NCBI GenBank assembly: GCA_017550625.1
Contig: JAFZOL010000005.1
Coordinates: forward strand, 62,001-126,000
DNA: 64,000 nt
Direction: 5' to 3'
Source: Clostridia bacterium
GTDB taxonomy: Bacteria > Bacillota > Clostridia > Oscillospirales > Acutalibacteraceae
Position numbers and translations under genes: made by a program. Below, piece after piece: positions 17,569 through 26,749 of the stretch (positions are counted from its first letter, which is position 1; each line of letters starts with the position of its first letter). A model generated the notes under the pieces. That model searched no databases, was not told where the DNA came from, and saw only the letters and a list, made by a program, of their open reading frames with translations.

Positions 17569-18277
17569 CAAATTTCTGTCCGCCCAGCTGAATCTCTCCC
17601 GCACCGACGCCAAAAAGCTGCTGCGCGCCGGGCGCGTCACGGTCGGCGGCGCCCCCGAAACGAAAGGGGAGCGGCAGCTCGATCCCGACGCCGCCGAAGT
17701 CTCCGTCGACGGCAATCCCGTCGTCTACCGCGAGCACCTCTATCTGATGCTCCATAAGCCCGCGGGCGTCGTCTCTTCCACCGACGCGCCGGGCGACCGC
17801 ACGGTGCTCGACCTCGTGCCGCCGGAACTGCGCCGCGCGGGGCTCTTCCCGGCGGGGCGGCTCGACCGCGACACCACGGGCTTCGTGCTGCTCACCGACG
17901 ACGGCGCCTTCGCGCACGCGATCCTCTCGCCGTCGCGCCACGTGCCGAAGACCTATCTCGTCACCCTCACGCGTCCCGTGACGCCCGAAGAAGCGGCTGC
18001 GGTCACTTCGGGCCTCATCCTGCCCGACGTTGCGCTTAAGCCCGCTTCTCTGCGTTTTGCTGAAACTGCGCCCGACGGCCTGCCCGTCTACGAGCTTGTG
18101 ATCACGCAGGGGATCTACCATCAGGTCAAGCGGATGTTCGCGCATTTCGGCGATCCGGTGGTGCGCCTGCACCGCGTTTCGATCGGCGGACTCAGGCTCG
18201 ACCCGGCGCTTTCGCCCGGCGAAATGCGGCTCCTCACCCCCGAAGAGGTTGCCGAAATCCGACAAAACGGGGTCTGA
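17549..18277 (+). CDS. RsuA/RluB-family pseudouridine synthase
   Basis: 242 residues from the ATG five bases after GGAGGG. An N-terminal S4 RNA-binding domain (MRLDKFLSAQLNLSRTDAKKLLRAGRVTVGG) precedes the catalytic domain with GRLDRDTTGFVLLTDDG, which carries the active-site Asp. The C-terminal YHQVKRMFAHFGDPVVRLHR is also typical. It isomerises uridine in rRNA; whether 16S U516 or a 23S site cannot be told from the sequence. Confidence 0.92.
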   Translation: MPTMRLDKFLSAQLNLSRTDAKKLLRAGRVTVGGAPETKGERQLDPDAAEVSVDGNPVVYREHLYLMLHKPAGVVSSTDAPGDRTVLDLVPPELRRAGLFPAGRLDRDTTGFVLLTDDGAFAHAILSPSRHVPKTYLVTLTRPVTPEEAAAVTSGLILPDVALKPASLRFAETAPDGLPVYELVITQGIYHQVKRMFAHFGDPVVRLHRVSIGGLRLDPALSPGEMRLLTPEEVAEIRQNGV

Positions 18278-18304
18278 ACGACTAAATATAGTATATGGCA
18301 AGTT

Positions 18305-18348
18305 GCACATACCGAACTGAGACCCTAAGTTTGGTATGTGCGCTTTTT
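18305..18348 (+). terminator. Intrinsic terminator
   Basis: A 14-bp stem (18305-18318 with 18328-18341, including one G-T pair) is followed by GCTTTTTT, directly after the pseudouridine synthase gene. Confidence 0.9.
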
Positions 18349-18403
18349 TGAATTAAAATGTACAAAAAAATGAAAAATTTTTGTAAGTTTTTTCTAAAAG
18401 ACC

Positions 18404-18432
18404 TTGCAATTTGCTAAAAAAATAGATATAAT
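18404..18432 (+). promoter_or_regulatory. Promoter of the CdaR-like regulator
   Basis: TTGCAA (18404-18409) and a perfect TATAAT (18427-18432) are separated by 17 bases, about 60 bases before the start codon. Confidence 0.75.
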
Positions 18433-18491
18433 ACAATTGCGAATTTTGATTATTTTGCATATGTGCGATATACCGAGAAAGGAAGATCTCC

Positions 18492-19577
18492 ATGTCAAAC
18501 AGAATTTTTCAAAGCGTGATCCATCAGATGAAAGACGTCATCGGCAGATCGATCGGCGTCATTGATGAGACCGGGACCATCGTCTCCTGCTCCGAGCTCG
18601 GACGGATCGGGGAGGTCCTCTCGATCGGCATCGCCGACGCGTTCGCGGTGAACGCCGCGGTCACGATCAACGGCTATACCTACCGCTCCTTCGGCTCGCC
18701 TCTGCAGCCGGAGTTCACGGTCTTCGTCGAGGGCACCGACGCCAACGCCGAGAAATTCGCCTCGGTGCTCAGCGTCTCGCTCTCAAGCATCAAGCAGTTC
18801 TACGACGAGAAATACGACCGCGGCAACTTCATCAAGAACGTCATGCTCGATAACATCCTGCCCGGGGATATCTATCTCAAGGGGCGCGAGCTGCACTTCA
18901 ACAACGACGCCGTGCGCGTGGTCTTCCTGATCCGTCTCGCCGAGCCGTGCGAGATCTCGGTGTTCGAGATGATCCAGTCCCTGTTCCCCGAAAAGAACAA
19001 GGATTTCGTCGTGAACATCAACGAGACCGACATCGCCGTGATCAAAGAGATCGGCGCGAACATCGAGGCCAAGGATCTCGAAAAGCTCGCCCGCAGCATC
19101 ATCTCCGCCCTCGATCCCGAGATCGGCGCCCGCGCCATCGCCGGCATCGGCACCTGCGTCAAGGGCATCAAGGATCTCGCGAAGTCCTTCAAAGAGGCGC
19201 AGGTCGCCCTCGAGGTCGGCAAGGTGTTCGACACCGAAAAGGTCATCGTCACCTACGAGAACCTCGGCATCGCGCGCCTTATTTACCAGCTGCCCTCCAC
19301 CCTGTGCGAGATGTTCCTCAAAGAGGTCTTCAAGCGCGGCTCCATCGAATCGCTCGACAACGAGACCCTGTTCACGATCCAGAAGTTCTTCGAGAACAAC
19401 CTCAACGTCTCCGAGACCTCGCGCAAGCTGTTCGTGCACAGAAACACCCTCGTCTACCGCCTCGAAAAGATCCGCAAGCTCACGGGCCTCGACCTGCGCG
19501 AGTTCGACGACGCCATCGTGTTCAAAGTGGCGCTGATGGTCAAAAAGTATCTCGATTCCTCGCCGATCAAGTATTAA
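18492..19577 (+). CDS. CdaR/PucR-type transcriptional regulator
   Basis: 361 residues with GAAAGGAAG upstream. The N-terminal third (IGVIDETGTIVSCSE) resembles the sugar-diacid recognition domain of CdaR. The middle is a degenerate GGDEF-like regulator domain, and the C-terminal NVSETSRKLFVHRNTLVYRLEKI is the PucR-type helix-turn-helix (about 300-350). The family activates carboxylate or sugar-acid uptake genes, but none are adjacent; the next operon is ftsEX. The ligand is unknown. Confidence 0.85.
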   Translation: MSNRIFQSVIHQMKDVIGRSIGVIDETGTIVSCSELGRIGEVLSIGIADAFAVNAAVTINGYTYRSFGSPLQPEFTVFVEGTDANAEKFASVLSVSLSSIKQFYDEKYDRGNFIKNVMLDNILPGDIYLKGRELHFNNDAVRVVFLIRLAEPCEISVFEMIQSLFPEKNKDFVVNINETDIAVIKEIGANIEAKDLEKLARSIISALDPEIGARAIAGIGTCVKGIKDLAKSFKEAQVALEVGKVFDTEKVIVTYENLGIARLIYQLPSTLCEMFLKEVFKRGSIESLDNETLFTIQKFFENNLNVSETSRKLFVHRNTLVYRLEKIRKLTGLDLREFDDAIVFKVALMVKKYLDSSPIKY

Positions 19578-19598
19578 GGCTGATTTAAGCTATAAAAG

Positions 19599-19611
19599 TT
19601 ACAATTTGTAA
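19599..19611. promoter_or_regulatory. Small perfect inverted repeat upstream of ftsE
   Basis: TTACAA-T-TTGTAA lies in the 104-base leader between the regulator gene and ftsE. It could be an operator; no convincing -10/-35 pair is seen beside it. The leader ends with GGCGGAG before the ftsE ATG. Confidence 0.3.
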
Positions 19612-19681
19612 TAATTCAACCGCATAACATGCAGAAAGGTCTGCCGTCCGTCCCGTCAGGGCGGGGCAGGCGGAGAAGCTT

Positions 19682-20521
19682 ATGATCGATTTTATTCATG
19701 TATCCAAGGTCTATAAGGATAACGGCGCCAAGGCGCTCAACGACGTCACCCTGCACATCGACCAGGGTGAATTCGTGTTTGTCGTCGGCGCGTCGGGCGC
19801 CGGCAAAAGCACGTTCTTAAAGACCATCATGCGCGAAGAGGTGCCCACCGAGGGCGAAGTGATCATCGACGGGCAGAACCTCAACAAAATGAAGGCGCGC
19901 AAGGTGCCCTATTACCGCAGAAAGCTCGGCATCGTGTTCCAGGATTTCCGTCTCATCCCCACCAAAACGGTGTATGAGAACGTGGCGTTCGCCATGCACG
20001 TGATCGGCGCCTCGCAGCGCGACATTTCCCGCCGCGTGGCGTACGCGCTCACGCTCGTGGGGCTTTCGGGCAAGGCGAAGAACTATCCGAACCAGCTTTC
20101 GGGCGGCGAGCAGCAGCGCGTGGCGCTGGCGCGCGCCCTGGTCAACGACGCCGAGATCATCATCGCCGACGAGCCCACGGGCAACATCGACCCCGAGATG
20201 AGCAAGGATATCGTCGACCTGCTCGAGCAGATCAACATCAACAAAAAGAACACCATCATCATGGTCACGCACGAGGTGGACCTCATAAAGAAGTATAACA
20301 AGCGCGTGGTCACGATCAAAAACGGCGTCGTCGTATCCGACACCGCCCATCCCGAGATCGCCGAGGCCGTGCTCGAGCAGGCGGTCGAAAACATGCCCAG
20401 CGGCTATTACTACGCGCCCACCGAAGACGCCGAGATCGAAGATTTCCTCAAGTCCTACGGCGCCGACGAGGCGCCCGAGGGCTTCAAGCTCGACACGAGC
20501 CGCATCCGCGAGGATTCGTGA
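19682..20521 (+). CDS. ftsE: Cell division ATP-binding protein FtsE
   Basis: 279 residues. The ABC ATPase is complete: Walker [10 protein letters not shown] (36-44), Q-loop FQDFRL, signature LSGGEQQR and Walker [13 protein letters not shown]. The first 228 residues match ordinary FtsE; a further 50, acidic and Tyr-rich ([15 protein letters not shown]), form a C-terminal extension not found in Escherichia coli. FtsE powers FtsX conformational signalling to periplasmic or extracellular murein hydrolases. The GTGA at its end overlaps an alternative ftsX start. Confidence 0.95.
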   Translation: MIDFIHVSKVYKDNGAKALNDVTLHIDQGEFVFVVGASGAGKSTFLKTIMREEVPTEGEVIIDGQNLNKMKARKVPYYRRKLGIVFQDFRLIPTKTVYENVAFAMHVIGASQRDISRRVAYALTLVGLSGKAKNYPNQLSGGEQQRVALARALVNDAEIIIADEPTGNIDPEMSKDIVDLLEQININKKNTIIMVTHEVDLIKKYNKRVVTIKNGVVVSDTAHPEIAEAVLEQAVENMPSGYYYAPTEDAEIEDFLKSYGADEAPEGFKLDTSRIREDS

Positions 20522-20535
20522 GAGGGGGCGCGGCG

Positions 20536-21459
20536 ATGAAAAACAGAAATTTACGCTATCTTACAAGAGAAGGCATCAAAAACATCGGCGTCAACCGCTT
20601 TATGTCCTTGGCGTCGGTCACGGTGCTCATGTCCTGCCTCGTGATGATCGGCTGCGCGGTGCTGCTGTATCTGAACATCGATAAGCTCGTCGAGAACATC
20701 GAGGCGCAGAACGTGATCATGGTGTTCCTCGACCTGCGCGCCACCGAAGAGGACGAGGCCGCGGCGGAAGAGAGCCTCAAAGCCGTGGGCAACATTTCGG
20801 GCATCGAAAGGATCTCGCGCGAAGAGGCCTACAGCACCGTCACCGATTCCCTCGGCGACAACGCGCAGTTCCTGCTCGACAACGATATCGACGAATCCTT
20901 CCTGCCCGTCTCTTACCGCGTCACGGTCGAAGACATGGCGCGCTTCAAAGAAACGGTCGCCAAGGTGCGGCAGGTCGAAAACGTCCTTCACGTGCGCGAG
21001 AATTCCGATCTCGCGGTCCGGCTCGAAAAGATCCGCACCGCGGTCACTTACGTGTGCCTCGGCATCATTATCCTGCTGTTCCTCGTGGCGCTCTTTATCA
21101 TCGCGAACACGATCCGCATCACGATGTACACGCGCAGAAAAGAGATCAGCATCATGAAGGCGGTCGGCGCCACGAACTCGTTCATCCGCTGGCCCTTCCT
21201 GATCGAGGGCATCACGATCGGCGTCATATCGGCCGTGCTCGCGCTCGGCGTGCTGTATCTCATCTATTATCTCGCCGGCGACGCCCTGCTCACGATCTTC
21301 GGCATCCTCGGCGGCAAGCTCGTGGAGTTCAAAGACTGGATGTTCTGGATCCTCGGCGGCTTCGTCGCGGTCAGCATCGTCACCGCGGGCATCGGCAGTA
21401 TCTTCTCGATCGGCAAATATCTCAGAGAACAGGGGAGTGTTGTGGATGCGAACGGCTGA
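20536..21459 (+). CDS. ftsX: Cell division protein FtsX
   Basis: 307 residues from ATG 20536, seven bases after AGAGGGGG; a GTG at 20518 is less likely. The topology is classic FtsX: cytosolic N-terminus, membrane segment at about 20-45, an extracellular domain of about 120 residues, then three membrane segments. RKEISIMKAVGATNSFIRWPF is the conserved cytoplasmic coupling helix of the FtsX/MacB permease domain. The extracellular loop is expected to contact the coiled-coil hydrolase encoded next, overlapping by 14 bases. Confidence 0.95.
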   Translation: MKNRNLRYLTREGIKNIGVNRFMSLASVTVLMSCLVMIGCAVLLYLNIDKLVENIEAQNVIMVFLDLRATEEDEAAAEESLKAVGNISGIERISREEAYSTVTDSLGDNAQFLLDNDIDESFLPVSYRVTVEDMARFKETVAKVRQVENVLHVRENSDLAVRLEKIRTAVTYVCLGIIILLFLVALFIIANTIRITMYTRRKEISIMKAVGATNSFIRWPFLIEGITIGVISAVLALGVLYLIYYLAGDALLTIFGILGGKLVEFKDWMFWILGGFVAVSIVTAGIGSIFSIGKYLREQGSVVDANG

Positions 21460-22795
21460 TAAGCTTTGGCGGGCCATGATGCTCGCGCTGGTGCTCGTCA
21501 TCGCCGTGTTCGGCACCGGCCTTATGGATGCGATCGCCTCGAACCTGACCGATTCCGAGCAGGAAAAGATCGAGGGCTACCGCAATGAAAAGGCCGCGCT
21601 CGACGAGCAGATCCGCGAAAACAACGAAAAAATGGCCGCCCTCAAAGACAGCATCGAAGAGCAGGAGGCCTATGCCCGGACGCTGCAGGACCAGATCGAC
21701 GCCTACCAGCGCCAGATCGACGTGCAGAACCTCAAGATCGACGAGCTCGAGGCCCAGAAGGCAGAGCTGCAGGCCGAGATCGACGCCCTGCAGGTCGAGA
21801 TCGACGAGCTCGAGGCCAAGATCAACCATATCGAATTGCAGCAGATCAGCCTCGAGCAGGATATCGAGGATACGATCGGCGAGCTCAAGGATACGCTGCG
21901 CGACCTCTACGTCTACGGCAGGTCGTCCGAGCTCGAGCTGCTGCTCAACAGCTCCGACTTCATGTCGTTCCTCATCTCGCTTGAGCTGATGGACAACAAG
22001 ACCGCGAACGCCGATACGATCGTGAGCGACCTCAACGCGAAATACGCGCAGCTCGAAGACCTCAAAAGCGAGCAGGCCCAGGCGATCGCCGAACGTGAAT
22101 CCGACCAGGCGGTGCTCCAGTCGAATATCGACACCCTCAACGCCCGCGAGGCCGAGATCGAGTCCACGAAGGCCGAGATCGAATACAGCCAGAGCCAGGT
22201 GCAGGATCTCATGAACACCGCGATGAAATACCTCGCCGAGCTCGAAGAGAGCTCCGCGGCGTACAAGGCGATCGTCGAGAGCTACGAGGCCCAGAAGGCC
22301 GCGCTGGACGACGAGATCGAATCGATCATCGCCGAGGCCGAACGGCGCGCGATCGCGGCGCAGTACCACTTCACGCCTTCGGGCAACTACATCCTGCCCC
22401 TTCTTTATTCCGACGTCTATCTGTCCTCGGGCTACGGCTACCGCAACATTTCGGGCTATTATTCCACCTTCCACGGCGGCGTGGACCTCTGCTGCTGGAG
22501 CGGCACCTACGGCAAGACCGTCAGCGCCACGGCGGCGGGCGTGGTGATCTATTCCGGCTTCAACGGCTACGGCAACTGCGTGATGATCGACCACGGCGGC
22601 GGCGTCGTGTCCCTCTACGGGCACATGGCCTCCCGTGCCGTTTACGAAGGCGAGACCGTGTATCAGGGCCAGACCGTCGGCTACGCCGGCAACACCTACG
22701 GTCCCGGCGGCTATTCCACCGGCCCGCACCTGCATTTCGAGATCCGCGTCAACGGCGCCAAGGTGAATCCCGGCGCTTACGTGGCGCTTCCGTAA
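21446..22795 (+). CDS. EnvC/PcsB-like murein hydrolase, M23 peptidase domain
   Basis: 449 residues from ATG 21446, eight bases after AGGGGAG. A signal peptide or anchor (to about residue 30) is followed by a long coiled coil (about 35-290, repeated IDELEAQKAELQAEI-type heptads) and a LytM/M23 domain (about 320-449). Zinc ligands are the His/Asp of HGGVD and the His residues of HLHFEI, and all are present, so the peptidase should be active. The coiled coil presumably docks on FtsX, which controls the hydrolase during septal wall splitting. Confidence 0.93.
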   Translation: MRTADKLWRAMMLALVLVIAVFGTGLMDAIASNLTDSEQEKIEGYRNEKAALDEQIRENNEKMAALKDSIEEQEAYARTLQDQIDAYQRQIDVQNLKIDELEAQKAELQAEIDALQVEIDELEAKINHIELQQISLEQDIEDTIGELKDTLRDLYVYGRSSELELLLNSSDFMSFLISLELMDNKTANADTIVSDLNAKYAQLEDLKSEQAQAIAERESDQAVLQSNIDTLNAREAEIESTKAEIEYSQSQVQDLMNTAMKYLAELEESSAAYKAIVESYEAQKAALDDEIESIIAEAERRAIAAQYHFTPSGNYILPLLYSDVYLSSGYGYRNISGYYSTFHGGVDLCCWSGTYGKTVSATAAGVVIYSGFNGYGNCVMIDHGGGVVSLYGHMASRAVYEGETVYQGQTVGYAGNTYGPGGYSTGPHLHFEIRVNGAKVNPGAYVALP

Positions 22796-22810
22796 AACGG
22801 GGGAGTCCCT

Positions 22811-24151
22811 TTGTCCAAAAAGATCCCATGGGCGTATACCGTCGCCCTCATACTCTTAACAGCGGCGCTTACCGTAGTCATTACGGTAAGCGTTTTGATG
22901 AAGCGCTATAACGCCCTCATCGGCGACCTGCCCGCGAAATCGGACCGCGCCTCCGTGCTCACCGAGCTCGAGGAGCTGCTGCGCGCGAACTACGTCGGCG
23001 AGGTAAGCGCCCCGTCCGTCACGGCCTCCGGCCTCAAGGGCTATATCGAGGGGCTCGGCGACGCCAACGCCCGCTTTCTGACCGACGCCGAATACGACGC
23101 TTATCTGCAAACCGAAAGCGGCGTTTACACCGGCTCGGGCCTTACGCTGCGCTTCGACGCGTCCGGCCCCGCCCTCGCGGTCACGAAATCCGAGCGCGGC
23201 TCCTCCGCCTACCGGCAGGGCGTGCGGCAGGGCGACCGCATCACGGCGGTCGACACGCAGGGCGTCACCGAGGCGAACGTCGAAACGCTCACCGCGAAGA
23301 TCACCGAGGCGCTGCCGAAAACCGTACAGCTGCGCGTCACGCCGGCCGACGGCGGCGAGCCCCGCACCGTCACGGTCGAAAAGACCTACCGCACGGACGA
23401 TATCGAGTCCGATACCGACAACGGCGTGGGGTATCTCCGCATTCGCGGCTTCTATGAATCGACGCCCTCGCTCTTCAAAGCGCGCGTCGACGAGTTCACG
23501 TCCGCGGGCGTCACGTCGCTGATCATCGATCTTCGCGGCTGCGAGAGCTGGCAGTATGAGAGCTGCCTCGAGACCGCGGACCTCTTCGCCCCCGCGTCGG
23601 GCGATATATCGAAACCCCTCGCTTCGTTTCTCGATAAGAACGGCGAAACGAAGCGCACGTTCTCCGCGACCCCGGGCGGGTATTCGTTAAAGGTCACCGT
23701 CCTCGTCGACCGCGACACCGCGGGCGCGGCGGAGCTCTTCGCATGCGTTTTGCGTGATTTCGGGCTCGCGAAGCTCGTCGGCGAAAAAACGGCGGGCGTC
23801 GGCGTTGTGCGCGAAGTCTTCCGGCTTGAGGGCGCGGGCTGGGTCCTCATCCCTGTGCAGCGCGTAAAGCCGTACCTCAGCCCCGTCTTCGACGGCGCGG
23901 GACTCACGCCGGACGAAAACATGCCGCTGCCCGAAAACGTGCGCACGCGTGTCGACACGCTCTCGCACACGCTCGACGCCCAGTATCTCGGCGCGCTGGA
24001 GCTGCTCGAGGTCCCCGCCCCCGTCTCGCCGCCCGAAGAGACCACTTCTCCCGATGAGCCCGCGTCCGAGCCCGGCGAGGACGAAACGGACGAAAACGAA
24101 ACGGGCGAAGAACCTTCCGTCCCCGAAACCGACGAAAGCTCAGACGAATAA
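22811..24151 (+). CDS. S41-family (CtpA/CtpB-like) protein with catalytic dyad missing
   Basis: 446 residues from a TTG start after GGGGGAG. It has an N-terminal membrane anchor (about 8-30), a cap helix region, a PDZ domain (about 105-200; SAYRQGVRQGDRITAVD), the S41 core (200-375) and a Glu/Pro/Thr-rich tail. Active S41 proteases have the catalytic Ser in SASxSE and the Lys 25 residues later in FGKG. Here the aligned segment reads TAGAAE with Gly305 in place of Ser, and AGVG with Val330 in place of Lys; Asp316 is kept. It therefore looks like a pseudoprotease. The operon position after ftsEX and the hydrolase suggests a scaffold or regulator at the septum. Confidence 0.88.
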   Translation: MSKKIPWAYTVALILLTAALTVVITVSVLMKRYNALIGDLPAKSDRASVLTELEELLRANYVGEVSAPSVTASGLKGYIEGLGDANARFLTDAEYDAYLQTESGVYTGSGLTLRFDASGPALAVTKSERGSSAYRQGVRQGDRITAVDTQGVTEANVETLTAKITEALPKTVQLRVTPADGGEPRTVTVEKTYRTDDIESDTDNGVGYLRIRGFYESTPSLFKARVDEFTSAGVTSLIIDLRGCESWQYESCLETADLFAPASGDISKPLASFLDKNGETKRTFSATPGGYSLKVTVLVDRDTAGAAELFACVLRDFGLAKLVGEKTAGVGVVREVFRLEGAGWVLIPVQRVKPYLSPVFDGAGLTPDENMPLPENVRTRVDTLSHTLDAQYLGALELLEVPAPVSPPEETTSPDEPASEPGEDETDENETGEEPSVPETDESSDE

Positions 24152-24156
24152 ATACC

Positions 24157-24187
24157 AACGGCGAAGTTATCCCTTCGCCGTTATTTT
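24157..24187 (+). terminator. Terminator of the ftsEX operon
   Basis: AACGGCGAAG (24157-24166) pairs with CTTCGCCGTT (24173-24182) and ATTTTT follows, six bases after the S41 gene. Confidence 0.85.
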
Positions 24188-24232
24188 TGTCCTTCCCAAG
24201 GCAGATTTTTCGTAAATTCCCGTAATTATAGG

Positions 24233-24246
24233 TGAATCGCGATTCA
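24233..24246. promoter_or_regulatory. Perfect 14-bp palindrome upstream of an ECF sigma gene
   Basis: TGAATCGCGATTCA reads the same on both strands and lies 17 bases before the sigma-factor ATG, within the expected promoter or leader. It may be a repressor site. Confidence 0.4.
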
Positions 24247-24263
24247 GAGAAAGAGAGATGCAC

Positions 24264-24812
24264 ATGACGCAGTCCGACATGCTGGCGCTTCTGCGCCGCG
24301 ATCCGGAGCGGGGGCTCGAGGCCGTCGTGCGCGCGTTCGGCGCGCTCGCGCTTAAAACGGTGCGCCTGACCGGCGGCGACGCCCTTTCCCCGGCGGACGC
24401 GGAAGAGATCGTCAGCGACGTGTTCTTCCGCGTGTATACCGCGCGGGACGGGATCGACGAATCCAAGGGGACGCTCGCCACCTTCGTGATCACGCTGGCA
24501 AAGCGCATGACCGTGGACCGCCTGCGCGCCCGCGCACACAGGCAGGGCGTGGAGCTGCCCATCGACGAGGCCGTGCTGCCCGCCGCGGCGGACGTGGAAG
24601 AGACCGTCGCGGGCAGAGAAGAGCGGCAAAAGCTCGTCGATGCGATCGTTTCGCTCGGACACCCCGATTCCACGATCGTGTTCCGCCGCTATTACTACGG
24701 CGAATCCTACAAGGCGATCGGCAAAAGGCTCGGCCTCAGCGAAAACGCGGTCAACAAGCGCTGCCTCAAGGCGCTCGGCCGGCTGCGTCAGCTTCTCGGG
24801 AAAGGAGAATAA
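24264..24812 (+). CDS. ECF-type RNA polymerase sigma factor
   Basis: 182 residues from ATG 24264, six bases after GAGAG (an ATG at 24258 is too close to that site). Region 2 is seen in AEEIVSDVFFRVY and region 4 in YKAIGKRLGLSENAVNKRCLKALGRLRQLL, with no region 3, the ECF layout. The gene is followed four bases later by a membrane protein gene, the standard sigma/anti-sigma arrangement, so it is probably held at the membrane until a signal arrives. Confidence 0.9.
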   Translation: MTQSDMLALLRRDPERGLEAVVRAFGALALKTVRLTGGDALSPADAEEIVSDVFFRVYTARDGIDESKGTLATFVITLAKRMTVDRLRARAHRQGVELPIDEAVLPAAADVEETVAGREERQKLVDAIVSLGHPDSTIVFRRYYYGESYKAIGKRLGLSENAVNKRCLKALGRLRQLLGKGE

Positions 24813-24816
24813 GACG

Positions 24817-25767
24817 ATGTCAGACAGAGAACTCATCGAGCTGCTCTCTTCTCTTGAAGAGGCAAACGTCGAGCGGATCGTTTCTTCCGATATCGACTAT
24901 TCTTCCGACGCCGCTTTTACAGAGCGGATCTGCGCCTCCGTCCTCAGCCGGGCGGGGGAGAAAGGAAGGCAAAGCATGAAACCGATCAAAAACAAAAAAC
25001 GCTTTATCGCGATCCTCGCGGCGGCGGTGCTCGTCGCGCTCACGGCCACGGGCGTGGCGGCGAGCAGGTTCTTTAAGCTCCCGATCGATTACGATAACGT
25101 GAAAGATGAGGTGGGCCTGCAGCTCAGCGAGAACCTGCAGCGCGTCGTGACCCCCGAGGCCGCCGAGGCGGGCGATATCGTGGTCGCGAACAAGACCGTG
25201 ACCACCGACGACTACACCTTCACGCTCGAGGGCATCATCCGGGCGAGCCAGTACCGCAATATCAGCATCGACGGCGAGCACCTTGAGGGCGACGTCGACG
25301 GCTTCTACGCCGTTGTCACCGTGGCCCGCAGCGACGGCGGCGTCATATTCATGGGGGACGATGAGAAGTCCTTCCACGGCGCCACGATCGGGGCGGCGCC
25401 GCTCATCCACGGCGTGAAGCCCAACATCAACACCTACGGCCTCATGACGCTTGAGCGCGAAACGGGCGTGCCGGTCCAATACGTGGAGAACAACGTGCTG
25501 TATCTCTTCGTGGATATCACCGACTTCATGTGCTTCGCCGACAAGGGCTTGAGCCTCGCAGTCTACGGCACCATGATCTACACGGCGGAAGAGATCGGCC
25601 TCGACGAAAACGGCGTGCCCTGCTTCACCGAAAAGGCGCGCGCCCCGTATGCGATGTTCGAGCTGCCGGTGGACGCAAGCTTCGCTGACGCTGCCGCGCA
25701 GGAAGCGCTGATCGCGTCCCGTCCCTTCGAGTGGGCGACGAAGCTGCCCTACGTTTACGGCGAATGA
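24817..25767 (+). CDS. Putative membrane anti-sigma factor
   Basis: 316 residues from ATG 24817 after AAAGGAG. The cytosolic N-terminus (about 1-60, acidic and helical) could bind the sigma factor. A single membrane segment follows (about 65-85, IAILAAAVLVALTATGVAA), then an extracellular beta-rich domain (DUF4179-like in layout) of about 230 residues containing VTTDDYTFTLEGIIRA. No enzyme motif is visible. The function is inferred from gene pairing and topology. Confidence 0.65.
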   Translation: MSDRELIELLSSLEEANVERIVSSDIDYSSDAAFTERICASVLSRAGEKGRQSMKPIKNKKRFIAILAAAVLVALTATGVAASRFFKLPIDYDNVKDEVGLQLSENLQRVVTPEAAEAGDIVVANKTVTTDDYTFTLEGIIRASQYRNISIDGEHLEGDVDGFYAVVTVARSDGGVIFMGDDEKSFHGATIGAAPLIHGVKPNINTYGLMTLERETGVPVQYVENNVLYLFVDITDFMCFADKGLSLAVYGTMIYTAEEIGLDENGVPCFTEKARAPYAMFELPVDASFADAAAQEALIASRPFEWATKLPYVYGE

Positions 25768-25785
25768 CCGCCGCCCCTCCATAAA

Positions 25786-25823
25786 AACAGAGCCGGGGAT
25801 TGCTCCCCGGCTCCGTTTTTTTT
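25786..25823. terminator. Bidirectional terminator between two sigma operons
   Basis: GAGCCGGGGA (25790-25799) pairs with TCCCCGGCTC (25804-25813), flanked by an A-run on the left and eight T residues on the right. The neighbouring genes converge here. Confidence 0.9.
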
Positions 25824-25843
25824 GACTCTTCCCCTTCGTTTAC

Positions 25844-26746
25844 TCAGGATAACTCATCGTAGAGGCTGACGAAGAAACCGCAGTCCGGCAGATCGGGAAA
25901 ATGCTCGAAGAAAGACGCGTCGTACACCATCGCGCCGAAGGTCGTCGACTGCGGGACGTACCAAAGCGCAGTCTGCTCGATCACGAAGCTGACCTCTTCC
26001 AGCGCCGCGGTCTCGTACATCCTTTCCCGGATCTCTTCGTACAGCCTGAGCGATTCGTCCGGCGGCAGGGTGTTGCAATCGGTCCCTGTCCCGTCCGGAT
26101 CGGTATAGCGGATCACGTCGATCCGCACGTAGTAGTTGACGTCGTCGCGGCCCGCGTACTGTTCCAGCGCGCGCGTCAGGCCGGTCGAATACGCGTGCGT
26201 CCCAGCTTTCGGTGCGAGGTAACTGCCGCTGCCCGTCCCGGGCTCGCCGCGCACCAGCTCCCGCCAGTGGATGCTTTCAAGTTCGTTCGGGTCGGTGATG
26301 TTCCACAGGTTCCCCACGTTCGTCGGAATATCCGTCCCCGTCTCGCCGCTGAACACGGGGTTTTGCTCGGTGACGACGGACACGGGCTGGTTCACCTCGT
26401 TGACGAGGCTTGGCTCCGTGGGAGCCTCCGTCCCGGGCGCTTCCGTTTCCGCGGTCCCCGCTGTCGTTTCTTCGGGCTTGTCGGGCTCGGTCCCTTCGAC
26501 CTGCCCGCCGACGGCCCCGGTATTCTCGGGCGGCAGCGTCGGCGTGACGTCCTTCGTCAGCGCTTTATACCCCGCGAACCCGAGCCCGATGATGAGCAGG
26601 AAAGCTGCGGCGGCGGTCAGCACGCGCCTCACCGGCATCCTCTGTCTGACGGGCGCGGCGGCGAGCAGCGCCCCCTTCATGGCTTCTTTTTTCTCTTCGT
26701 CCAAACGCACGCTCATGAGCGCGTCTTTAACATTTTGATCGTTCAC
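25844..26746 (-). CDS. Putative membrane anti-sigma factor
   Basis: 300 residues. The N-terminal 40 residues (MNDQNVKDALMSVRLDEEKK) are a short cytosolic segment, followed by one membrane helix (VLTAAAAFLLIIGLGFAGY) and a long Thr/Glu/Pro-rich extracellular linker. The distal domain contains EQTALWYVPQSTTFGAMVYD. It lies three bases after the sigma gene in the same operon. The extracellular domain is unlike that of the other anti-sigma candidate at 24817-25767, so it probably senses another signal. Confidence 0.65.
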   Translation of the reverse strand: MNDQNVKDALMSVRLDEEKKEAMKGALLAAAPVRQRMPVRRVLTAAAAFLLIIGLGFAGYKALTKDVTPTLPPENTGAVGGQVEGTEPDKPEETTAGTAETEAPGTEAPTEPSLVNEVNQPVSVVTEQNPVFSGETGTDIPTNVGNLWNITDPNELESIHWRELVRGEPGTGSGSYLAPKAGTHAYSTGLTRALEQYAGRDDVNYYVRIDVIRYTDPDGTGTDCNTLPPDESLRLYEEIRERMYETAALEEVSFVIEQTALWYVPQSTTFGAMVYDASFFEHFPDLPDCGFFVSLYDELS

Positions 26747-26749
26747 GCT

